A stretch of DNA of 64,000 bases from an uncultured Bacilli bacterium. GTDB taxonomy: Bacteria > Bacillota_I > Bacilli_A > RF39 > UBA660. This document shows positions 8,828 to 16,320 of the stretch, piece by piece. Below the pieces are notes generated by a model. It saw nothing but the letters and a program-made list of their open reading frames with translations, was not told the origin of the DNA and made no database searches. Each line of letters begins with the position of its first letter. Within the stretch, counting starts at the first letter, position 1. Location of the stretch: positions 41,295 through 105,294 of the forward strand of contig CAKOYV010000004.1 of assembly GCA_934131005.1 (NCBI GenBank), read 5' to 3'. Made by a program: the position numbers and the translations under genes.

Positions 8828-11644
8828 ATTACCCTTATCTAAAATATCTTTTAAAAATTTACCAGTATAAGATTCTTCTACCATACTAATCTCCTCAGGT
8901 GTACCGCTAGCAACTAAACTACCACCACCATCTCCACCTTCAGGACCTAAATCAATAATATAATCTGCAACTTTAATAACATCCAAATTATGTTCAATAA
9001 CCAAAACTGTATCTCCATTATCAACTATTCTCTCAAGAATACCAAGTAACTTTCTAATATCATAAGAATGAAGACCAGTAGTAGGTTCATCAAGTATAAA
9101 TAAACTCTTTCCAGTAGCTTTCTTTTGTAATTCCTTAGCAAGTTTAACCCTAGCAGCCTCTCCTCCAGATAAAGTTGGTGCCGATTGTCCTAACTTAATA
9201 TAACCAAGACCTACATCTTTTAAAACATTAAGTTTATTTTTAACTTTTGGATGATTTTCAAAAAATACAATCGCCTCATCAACCGTCATATTCAAAACAT
9301 CATAAATAGATTTTCCCTTATATTTTATTTGCAATGTCTCACGATTATATCTAGTACCATGACAAACCTCACAAGGAACATAAACATCAGGTAAAAAGTG
9401 CATCTCTATTTTCTTAACACCATCACCCCAACAAGCCTCACATCTACCACCTTTAACATTAAAAGAAAATCTTCCCTTATCATATCCTCTTATCTTAGCC
9501 TCTTTAACCTCTGCAAAAATACTTCTTATATCATCAAATACTCCCACATATGTAGCCGGATTACTTCTAGGTGTCCTACCAATTGGTGCTTGCGATATAT
9601 TAACAACTTTATCTATATTCTCAAATCCAACAATTCTTCTATGCTTACCAACAACCTCATGTGTCTTATATAACTCATTCCTCAAAGCTTTATATAATAT
9701 TTGATTAATCAAAGTAGATTTACCTGAACCACTAACACCAGTAACACAAGTAAAAGTACCAAGCGGAATAGAGACATTAATCTTCTTCAAATTATTCTCA
9801 CAAGCTCCCATAATCTTAAGAAATTTCTTATTACCACATCTTCTTTTATCAGGAATTAAAATCTTCTCTTCACCAGTCAAAAACTTACCTGTTAAACTAT
9901 TCTTATTAGCCATAACCTCACTAGGTGTTCCACACGCAACAACCGAACCACCATTAACACCAGCATATGGCCCTATATCTATAAGATAATCAGATGCCAA
10001 CATTGTATCTGTATCATGCTCAACAACTATCAAAGAATTACCCAAATCTCTCATCTCTAAAAGAGAATTTATTAATCTTTGATTATCTCTCTGATGAAGC
10101 CCTATACTAGGTTCATCCAAGACATATAAAACACCAGTAAGTCTAGAACCAATTTGTGTAGCCAATCTAATACGTTGACTCTCACCACCTGACAAAGTAG
10201 CAGCATTTCTAGCAAGTGTTAAATATTCCAAACCAACATTAATTAAAAAATCTAATCTAGAATTAATTTCTTTTAATAAAACAGACGCTATCTCCCTCTT
10301 CTCACGACTAAGCTTTAACTTTCCTAAAAAAGCTCTTAAATCTTTAATAGACATCTTTGTTAAATCAAAAATATTCTTCTTACCTACTAACACAGACAAA
10401 ACACTAGGTTTTAATCTCGAACCACCACATGATTGACAAGGAAGTTCCATCATAAACTGTTCAATCCAATCTCTTATCCAACCACTCTTAGTCTCAATAT
10501 ATCTTCGCTCTAAATTAGTAATAATTCCTTCAAAATAATCAACAACATTTCTAGTATTACCATTCTTCGCAACATAATTAAATTCAAGCAAATCTTTAGA
10601 ACCATATAAAATAATATCTAACTCATCCCTAGTAAGATTCTTAACAGGCTTATCTAAATCAATACCATAATATGAAGAAACTGCTCTAAGTTGTGTCATA
10701 ATAGTATTATTATCATCAACACTAATAGTACTAATAGCCCCTTCATTAATTGACTTACTTCTATCTGGAATAACCAAATCAACATTTATTTTATATTGAA
10801 CACCAAGCCCTTTACAATCAGGACAAGACCCATAAGGAGCATTAAAAGAAAATATTCTAGGTTCTAACTCTTCTAGAGAATAATCACAATAAGGACAAGC
10901 AAAATTCTCAGACATTACTACTTCCCCATCTTCTAGCATATCTACAATAACCTTACCATGTGATAACTTCGCTGACGCTTCTACTGCCTCATACAACCTA
11001 CTTCTAATTCCCTCTTTTAAAATAAGTCTATCAACAACTACACTAATATTATGCTTTTTAGTCTTAGAAAGCTCTATCTCATTAGCCAAATCATACATTT
11101 CATCATCTATTTTAACTCTAACATAACCATCTTTTCTAAGTCTATTAAGCAAATCTTTATGAGTACCTTTCTCTCCCCACACAACAGGTGACATTATCAT
11201 AAATTTCATTCCCATATCATAAGATAAAATCTTATCTACCATCTCTTCAATACTTTGATTAGTAATTGGTATATGATGTCTAGGACAATATGGAACACCA
11301 ACTCTTGCAAATAAAAGTCTTAAATAATCATATATTTCTGTAACCGTTCCAACTGTAGAACGAGGATTTTTATTTGTCGTCTTCTGATCAATACTAATAC
11401 TAGGAGACAATCCTTCAATAGAATCAACATCAGGTTTCTCACTAGAACCTAAAAATTGTCTTGCATAAGCACTAAGACTCTCTACATATCTTCTCTGTCC
11501 TTCTGCATAAATAGTATCAAAAGCCAAAGAACTCTTACCAGAACCACTAACACCTGTCACAACAACTAATTTATTTTTAGGAATAGAAATATCTATATTT
11601 TTTAAATTATTCTCACGAGCTCCCTTTATAACAATTTTATCCAC
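8825..11644 (-). CDS. uvrA: Excinuclease ABC subunit A
   Basis: 939 residues, full length. Two ABC ATPase halves: Walker A GVSGSGKSS near the N-terminus and GVSGSGKST in the second half, signatures TLSGGESQRIRLA and TLSGGEAARVKLA, and Walker B VLDEPSIGL and ILDEPTTGL. Zinc-binding CPYC...CPDC and CEACWGDG...CEVCHGTR are present. UvrA scans DNA for bulky lesions with UvrB and starts nucleotide excision repair. The start is a GTG (11644) behind GAAGAGGTGATG; no better ATG lies in frame nearby. uvrB is not adjacent in this window. The gene has its own extended -10 promoter-like element and a terminator, so it is probably monocistronic. Confidence 0.98.
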   Translation of the reverse strand: MDKIVIKGARENNLKNIDISIPKNKLVVVTGVSGSGKSSLAFDTIYAEGQRRYVESLSAYARQFLGSSEKPDVDSIEGLSPSISIDQKTTNKNPRSTVGTVTEIYDYLRLLFARVGVPYCPRHHIPITNQSIEEMVDKILSYDMGMKFMIMSPVVWGEKGTHKDLLNRLRKDGYVRVKIDDEMYDLANEIELSKTKKHNISVVVDRLILKEGIRSRLYEAVEASAKLSHGKVIVDMLEDGEVVMSENFACPYCDYSLEELEPRIFSFNAPYGSCPDCKGLGVQYKINVDLVIPDRSKSINEGAISTISVDDNNTIMTQLRAVSSYYGIDLDKPVKNLTRDELDIILYGSKDLLEFNYVAKNGNTRNVVDYFEGIITNLERRYIETKSGWIRDWIEQFMMELPCQSCGGSRLKPSVLSVLVGKKNIFDLTKMSIKDLRAFLGKLKLSREKREIASVLLKEINSRLDFLINVGLEYLTLARNAATLSGGESQRIRLATQIGSRLTGVLYVLDEPSIGLHQRDNQRLINSLLEMRDLGNSLIVVEHDTDTMLASDYLIDIGPYAGVNGGSVVACGTPSEVMANKNSLTGKFLTGEEKILIPDKRRCGNKKFLKIMGACENNLKKINVSIPLGTFTCVTGVSGSGKSTLINQILYKALRNELYKTHEVVGKHRRIVGFENIDKVVNISQAPIGRTPRSNPATYVGVFDDIRSIFAEVKEAKIRGYDKGRFSFNVKGGRCEACWGDGVKKIEMHFLPDVYVPCEVCHGTRYNRETLQIKYKGKSIYDVLNMTVDEAIVFFENHPKVKNKLNVLKDVGLGYIKLGQSAPTLSGGEAARVKLAKELQKKATGKSLFILDEPTTGLHSYDIRKLLGILERIVDNGDTVLVIEHNLDVIKVADYIIDLGPEGGDGGGSLVASGTPEEISMVEESYTGKFLKDILDKGN

Positions 11645-11674
11645 AAAACATCACCTCTTCAAATATCACTCCAT

Positions 11675-11683
11675 ATTATAACA
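11675..11683 (-). promoter_or_regulatory. uvrA promoter, extended -10
   Basis: TGT-TATAAT on the minus strand, about 30 nt before the GTG start. The -35 is poor. I see no obvious LexA-type operator. Confidence 0.5.
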
Positions 11684-11689
11684 CAAAAA

Positions 11690-11716
11690 GAAAAAAGAAT
11701 AACCATAAATTATTCT
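11690..11716 (-). terminator. Terminator after the sigH operon
   Basis: AGAATAA (11696-11702) pairs with TTATTCT (11710-11716) and is followed on the minus strand by TTTTTTC. It is placed just after the gene at 11745-12257. Confidence 0.7.
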
Positions 11717-11744
11717 AACCTTGAAAAACTAAACTATTACAACA

Positions 11745-12257
11745 TCATTTTATTTTTCGCATCAACTTTCTCTCATAATTATAAAAAACATCATGATCTC
11801 CTTCTTGATAATAACTAATAAATCTCCTAACTAATTCATTATTTTTATACTTATCCTTAAAATACTCTAATTCAGACTCTAATAACTTATATCCCTGAAT
11901 AAATCTAATAAAATAAATAGAATGAAGACCAGTAGCATATTTAATTATTTCTTCTCTTGATAACACATCTCCAATATATATAATATTCGTACACCCAATA
12001 TCATAATAATCATTATATTCATCACTTGTTGTTACAACTTTTCCTAACGCCTTAACCCTACAAATAATAACATCACTTGATAAACCATCATAATACCTAA
12101 GTGTATCTTCTAATCTCTTACAAAAATGATATCCTTTTTTCTTTATCTCTAATTCATCACAACTATAAATATGACCACTTTCTATAACATTTCCATACCT
12201 ATCAGTAAAATCTCCATTAAAACACTTATATCCCCATTCACAATCATTACTACTCAT
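11745..12257 (-). CDS. DUF7666-like protein of unknown function
   Basis: 170 residues from ATG 12257, chosen because AGAGGAA lies 6 nt upstream; this ATG overlaps the sigH stop by a few bases. The N-terminus reads GYKCFNGDFTDRYGNVIESGHIY and then KKGYHFCKRLEDTLRYYDG. This resembles the family whose members start with KGF-x-KD...C-R and GFHFCE-x-P-DVFxYY, often found in phages and gut bacteria and annotated DUF7666. Its biochemical role is not known to me. The C-terminal third is charged and helical. It occupies the position downstream of sigH, ends in a terminator, and is probably co-transcribed with sigH. Confidence 0.55.
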   Translation of the reverse strand: MSSNDCEWGYKCFNGDFTDRYGNVIESGHIYSCDELEIKKKGYHFCKRLEDTLRYYDGLSSDVIICRVKALGKVVTTSDEYNDYYDIGCTNIIYIGDVLSREEIIKYATGLHSIYFIRFIQGYKLLESELEYFKDKYKNNELVRRFISYYQEGDHDVFYNYERKLMRKIK

Positions 12258-12861
12258 TAACAATTCCTCTTATTTTAGTTTTAATTCTTTGAATAGCATT
12301 ATCAATACTCTTTGTATCCTTATCCAAAATAGAAGCAATCTCCCGATAATCAAAATTTTGCAATTTCAAATTAAAAACGCATTCTTCAAAATTAGTTAAA
12401 ACACCAACAATCTTGTCATATAACTCCTGATATTCCATTTGACTAATAAGTCCAAACTCTGGATTATTTTTATTATCTTCTATATAATCAATCAAATTAT
12501 TACTAGCATTATCATCAATAGTTTCTAAAGGTATAGCCTCATTCAAAAATTTATACTTATCTCTCCCCGCATGCCTAAGCTCTGTAAACAACTTTCTCTC
12601 AATACAAACATTAACAAACGTATAAAAAGTTACATCATCACGCAAATTATAACTATTCAAAGCTTCTTCAAAAGCTACCAAACATTCCTGATGCATATCA
12701 ACATATTCAACTCCCTTATCCTTAACATACTTATAATATTTACTACAAATCTTATTAATCAAAGGCGAATACTTATGATATAAAATTTCACTTGCTTCCT
12801 CATTACGTTCTCTTACTAAAGAAATCAACTCATTATCATTTAAATTAGCATAATTATCCAT
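12250..12861 (-). CDS. sigH: RNA polymerase sigma factor, sigma-H-like
   Basis: 203 residues from ATG 12861 (MDNYANLNDNELISLVRERNEEA); a longer frame upstream lies inside rlmB and is rejected. Sigma-70 region 2 is seen in LYHKYSPLINKICSKYY...GVEYVDMHQECLVAFEEALNSY, and region 4 in the C-terminal DYREIASILDKDTKSIDNAIQRIKTK. Gene order mrnC-rlmB-sigma is that of Bacillus, where the sigma is sigma-H (with yacP between; absent here). Sigma-H drives early-sporulation, competence and post-exponential genes. The first bases overlap the rlmB 3' end by 8 nt, indicating translational coupling. Family certain; orthology to SigH rests mainly on synteny. Confidence 0.82.
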   Translation of the reverse strand: MDNYANLNDNELISLVRERNEEASEILYHKYSPLINKICSKYYKYVKDKGVEYVDMHQECLVAFEEALNSYNLRDDVTFYTFVNVCIERKLFTELRHAGRDKYKFLNEAIPLETIDDNASNNLIDYIEDNKNNPEFGLISQMEYQELYDKIVGVLTNFEECVFNLKLQNFDYREIASILDKDTKSIDNAIQRIKTKIRGIVNE

Positions 12862-13567
12862 TATTATTACTACCAACAATTCTTGACAAAACAATACCAC
12901 AAGATACAGAAGCATTTAAACTATTAACATGACCCTTCATTGGAATAGAAGCTATAAAATCACATTCCTTCCTAACAACTGAAGAAATACCATGCCCTTC
13001 ATTCCCAATAACTAAAACTACTGGCATATTATAATCTATCTTTGTATAATCATCACCCTTCATATCTGTACCAACAATCCAAAAATTATGATCACGCAAC
13101 TTTTTCAAAGCTACCTGCAAATTAGAAACCTTAACTATCTTTACATAAGAAATAGCTCCTGCTGATGTTTTAACAACCGTAGCATTAACACCAACTGATC
13201 TATCCCTAGGAATAATTATTCCCTCAACTCCAAGTGCCTCACAAGTCCTAATAATAGCCCCAAAATTATGTGGATCTTCTAAATGATCCAACATAACCAC
13301 TCTAGGATTATGAACATCCTTAATACTATCAATAAAAGAATTAATATAATAAGTATTAACATCATCTACTTCTAAAACAATTCCCTGATGTAAACCATCT
13401 ACCTTATTATCCAAAACTCTATTATCAACAAAATTAATTCTCACCCCCTTAAATCTTAATTTATCAATAATATCTTGATCTCTAAACTTCTTACTAACAA
13501 AAGCCCTTGCAATAACATCATCACTATTTAAACATTCACGACTAACATTCTTACCATATATATACAT
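12854..13567 (-). CDS. rlmB: 23S rRNA (guanosine-2'-O-)-methyltransferase, RlmB/TrmH family
   Basis: 237 residues. An N-terminal substrate-binding domain (LHQGIVLEV) precedes the SPOUT knot motifs: LDHLEDPHNFGAIIRTCEALG, VLVIGNEGHGIS and IPMKGHVNSLNASVSCGIVL. RlmB uses SAM to methylate the 2'-OH of a 23S rRNA guanosine. It begins 2 nt after mrnC ends and overlaps sigH, matching the Bacillus mrnC-yacO-sigH block. The motifs are intact. Confidence 0.93.
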   Translation of the reverse strand: MYIYGKNVSRECLNSDDVIARAFVSKKFRDQDIIDKLRFKGVRINFVDNRVLDNKVDGLHQGIVLEVDDVNTYYINSFIDSIKDVHNPRVVMLDHLEDPHNFGAIIRTCEALGVEGIIIPRDRSVGVNATVVKTSAGAISYVKIVKVSNLQVALKKLRDHNFWIVGTDMKGDDYTKIDYNMPVVLVIGNEGHGISSVVRKECDFIASIPMKGHVNSLNASVSCGIVLSRIVGSNNNG

Positions 13568-13569
13568 AA

Positions 13570-13944
13570 CTACTCTACCCCAATCTCCTCAAATATTTCA
13601 TTAATTCTCGCATTATCATTCTTTAAATATAAAAAGCCAATTAAAGCCTCAAACCCAGTCGACATTTTATAAGTTACTATATCTGTATTTTTAGGATGAG
13701 CACTTCTCTTATAATTTCTTCCTCTATGGACAACCTCAAGCTCTTCTTCAGTTAAAAAATTATTATCAATCAAATTACGCAAAATACGAGCTTGTCCTTT
13801 CGCTGAAACATAATAAACAGCCCTTTTTTGTAATAAATCAACTTTATAAATACCACTATTTATTAATTTATTTCTAACATAAACTTCAAACACACTATCA
13901 CCCAAATAAGCAAGAGCAATAACATTAATATTTCTAACATCCAT
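13570..13944 (-). CDS. mrnC: Mini-ribonuclease 3
   Basis: 124 residues from ATG 13944, behind TTTGGTGAT; the upstream in-frame Met at 13971 lacks a ribosome site. It contains the RNase III catalytic helix ALAYLGDSVFEVYVR, a Lys/Arg-rich RGRNYKRSAHPKNTD, and YKMSTGFEALIGFLYL with the second acidic cluster. There is no dsRNA-binding domain, as expected for Mini-III, which matures the 23S rRNA ends. It heads the mrnC-rlmB-sigH cluster. cysS, its usual upstream neighbour in Bacillus, is absent here; the YqeH gene lies upstream instead. Confidence 0.93.
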   Translation of the reverse strand: MDVRNINVIALAYLGDSVFEVYVRNKLINSGIYKVDLLQKRAVYYVSAKGQARILRNLIDNNFLTEEELEVVHRGRNYKRSAHPKNTDIVTYKMSTGFEALIGFLYLKNDNARINEIFEEIGVE

Positions 13945-13995
13945 AAAATCACCAAAGATATTGTAACACACATTATGAATTTATTATACCCTAAC

Positions 13996-14973
13996 TTAAA
14001 TTAAATTATCTCTAACATACACCAAAGTACCAGATATAACATAAACAGTAACCATAATAGGTCGCATACACTTTATAAAACCTAAACCCGGTATAACAAT
14101 ATCACACTTCTTATCAATGTTCAAAAATACCTTATCTAAATCTTTTAACTTATCATTATTAAGTCGATTAAAACCAACCTTTAAACTAGGAGAACAATAG
14201 ATAACAATACTATTATTACAAGAAGTATCATAATCAATTCTAACATACTCATCAATAATCATACTACCACTATTACTAATCTGCACACTACGAGGCCTAA
14301 TTTCCTTCTTAGGCAATATCTTCTTTAACCCAAACTTATCAACATAATTGATAATACTACCATCATCTATAATACCAGGTGTATCTATAATTGTAACATC
14401 TCCTAAATCAACACTAACTTCTCCTAAAGTAGTAGAAGGATACATACTAACCGTAACTTTATCACTAGAATTACTATAATTCTTAATAAGTTTATTAAGT
14501 AACGTAGACTTACCCGTATTAGTATTTCCAACCAAATAAACAGACGCATTACGACTATAATCAACTATTTTTCTATATAAAGTATCCATATTATTATTCC
14601 TAATACTACTAACAACAACAACATCTAAAATAGCACTACATTCTCTCTTAATTCTCTCAATCAATCTATCAATCTTAACATTCCTAGGAATAATATCTCC
14701 CTTCGTAACAACTAATAAAACATTATTAAAATTCTTTAATAAATCCAAATTAAAAGATAAAATATCTACTACATAAACAACCAAATTATCCTTAGGAATT
14801 TGTTTTAATATTTTTAAATAATCGCTATTCCCCATTGAAACAGCCTTATATTCACCATAATTAAAAAGTCTAAAACAACGCATACATAAACCTGTTTTAA
14901 TATCCGTAGTATAACCAAGTAAATCCTTATTCTTATCCTGTAATTCTACACCACAACCACTACATTTAATCAT
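13996..14973 (-). CDS. yqeH: Ribosome biogenesis GTPase YqeH
   Basis: 325 residues from ATG 14973 with AGAGGAGAG upstream. An N-terminal zinc finger (CSGCGVELQ...CMRCF) is followed by a circularly permuted GTPase: the TKGD-type G4 comes first, then GNTNTGKST (G1), MYPSTTLGEV and DTPGI (G3). Bacterial YqeH is needed for 30S subunit (16S rRNA) maturation. The start overlaps the end of yqeG by 8 nt, as in the Bacillus yqeG-yqeH operon, so the two are probably translated together. The C-terminal domain is divergent. Confidence 0.93.
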   Translation of the reverse strand: MIKCSGCGVELQDKNKDLLGYTTDIKTGLCMRCFRLFNYGEYKAVSMGNSDYLKILKQIPKDNLVVYVVDILSFNLDLLKNFNNVLLVVTKGDIIPRNVKIDRLIERIKRECSAILDVVVVSSIRNNNMDTLYRKIVDYSRNASVYLVGNTNTGKSTLLNKLIKNYSNSSDKVTVSMYPSTTLGEVSVDLGDVTIIDTPGIIDDGSIINYVDKFGLKKILPKKEIRPRSVQISNSGSMIIDEYVRIDYDTSCNNSIVIYCSPSLKVGFNRLNNDKLKDLDKVFLNIDKKCDIVIPGLGFIKCMRPIMVTVYVISGTLVYVRDNLI

Positions 14974-15484
14974 AATACTCTCCTCTTTTAAATAACCCCT
15001 TAGCCTCAAATCTCTTAAGTTTTTGTACTTCTAAAAATCTTGTAAACTTTGTAAGTATCATATCAACATCACTAATAGGATCAACTAAACAAGTAATAAT
15101 CCCAACTCTATTACCACCATAAACATCAGTAAATAACTGATCCCCAATAATACAAACTTCACTTTTTAAATAATTATATCTCTTAAGTATTTTATAAAAA
15201 CTCCTAGAAAATGGCTTACAAGAAGAACTATTATATAAAACATTCCAACTCCTAAACTTAACCAATCTAGATCGTGGAGAATTAGAAAATAAAATAACTT
15301 TAAATCCCATTTTACCTAACTTAGAAAACAGCTCCCCAACCTCTGGTAAAGCTTCTTGTTCATGATATGGAACACAAGTATTATCTAAATCAAATAATAA
15401 ACATTTAACTCCCATTTTTTTTAACTTTTTATAATTAACATCATATATACTTCTTTTATACATCTTAGGCATTAATAAACTCAA
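14966..15484 (-). CDS. yqeG: HAD-IIIA family phosphatase YqeG
   Basis: 172 residues. HAD motif I is LLFDLDNTCVPY (DxD followed by the T), motif II LFSNSP, a conserved Lys in the SSCKPFSRSF stretch, and motif III IIGDQLFTDVYGG. The likely start is TTG at 15484, because GGTGATG lies 5-7 nt upstream and the N-terminus then aligns with Bacillus YqeG; an ATG 12 nt further in is the alternative. The physiological substrate in Bacillus is not settled (the family is phosphatidylglycerophosphatase-like, GEP4). Coupled to yqeH. No promoter was clearly seen upstream. Confidence 0.88.
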   Translation of the reverse strand: MSLLMPKMYKRSIYDVNYKKLKKMGVKCLLFDLDNTCVPYHEQEALPEVGELFSKLGKMGFKVILFSNSPRSRLVKFRSWNVLYNSSSCKPFSRSFYKILKRYNYLKSEVCIIGDQLFTDVYGGNRVGIITCLVDPISDVDMILTKFTRFLEVQKLKRFEAKGLFKRGEYYD

Positions 15485-15600
15485 AAAACATCACCAACCA
15501 TCATATTTATACAAATTTTAATAAATGATATCATATATAAAATTGTATGTCAATGTTCTAAAAATAATTATAAATATATATATTTTATTAGAGGTGTAAT

Positions 15601-16299
15601 ATGTTTTTTAATATTTTAAATCTAATTTTGCAAAATATGTCTTTCTTTGGCAGTTACTCTAATGAAATGTTCCCCAAACCATTAACTGCTAAAGAAGAAC
15701 AAAAATATATAAAAAAAATGCAAGAAGGTGATAAAGAAGCCCGCAATAAATTAATTGAACATAATCTTAGATTAGTTGCCCATATCGTAAAAAAGTTTGA
15801 AACAACCACTAATGACATTGATGACTTAATAGGAATAGGCACTGTAGGATTAATCAAAGGTATTGATACCTACTCTCCCGACAAAAAGGTAAAACTAACA
15901 ACTTATGCCGCTAAATGTGCCGAAAACGAAATTCTCATGTACTTTCGCAGCAACAAAAAAAACTCCAAAAATATAAGTATTTATGAAGGCATAAGTTATG
16001 ATAAAGAAGGAAATGAAATAACCATATTAGATGTCTTAAAAACCAAAGATCCCGATTACTTAGAAGATATCTATATCAAAGATAATATTGAATTATTAAA
16101 AAAATATCTAAGAATATTAACTCCTCGCGAAAGAAAAATAATAAACATGCGTTACGGACTAAATAACCAAGAAGAAAGAACTCAAAAAGAAATTTCTAAA
16201 ATAATGGGAATATCTAGAAGTTACGTATCTAGAATTGAAAAAAGAGCCATCACTAAAATTTTAAGAGAATTCATAAAAAATAAGAATTATAGCGATTAA
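15601..16299 (+). CDS. sigK: Sporulation sigma factor, sigma-K-like
   Basis: 232 residues, ATG preceded by AGAGGTGTAAT. A short hydrophobic N-terminus (residues 1-20), compatible with a pro-sequence, precedes region 2: ARNKLIEHNLRLVAHIVKKFE, DDLIGIGTVGLIKGID and KLTTYAAKCAENEILMYFR. Region 4 is ERTQKEISKIMGISRSYVSRIEKRA. The wording ARNKLIEHNLRLVAHIVKKFE and DKEGNEI is closer to Bacillus sigma-K than to sigma-E. Sigma-K directs late mother-cell genes (coat, cortex) during sporulation. It is one of few plus-strand genes, uninterrupted by any skin-type element, and ends in a bidirectional terminator. Whether this organism sporulates cannot be told from the window. Confidence 0.88.
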   Translation: MFFNILNLILQNMSFFGSYSNEMFPKPLTAKEEQKYIKKMQEGDKEARNKLIEHNLRLVAHIVKKFETTTNDIDDLIGIGTVGLIKGIDTYSPDKKVKLTTYAAKCAENEILMYFRSNKKNSKNISIYEGISYDKEGNEITILDVLKTKDPDYLEDIYIKDNIELLKKYLRILTPRERKIINMRYGLNNQEERTQKEISKIMGISRSYVSRIEKRAITKILREFIKNKNYSD

Positions 16300-16320
16300 A
16301 CTATAATTCTTACTTTTTTT
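16278..16320. terminator. Bidirectional terminator between sigK and the kinase-like gene
   Basis: An 11-bp perfect stem (16282-16292 with 16301-16311) has the sigK stop in the loop. There is a T run on the plus strand and a T-rich stretch on the minus strand, so it serves both convergent genes. Confidence 0.85.
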
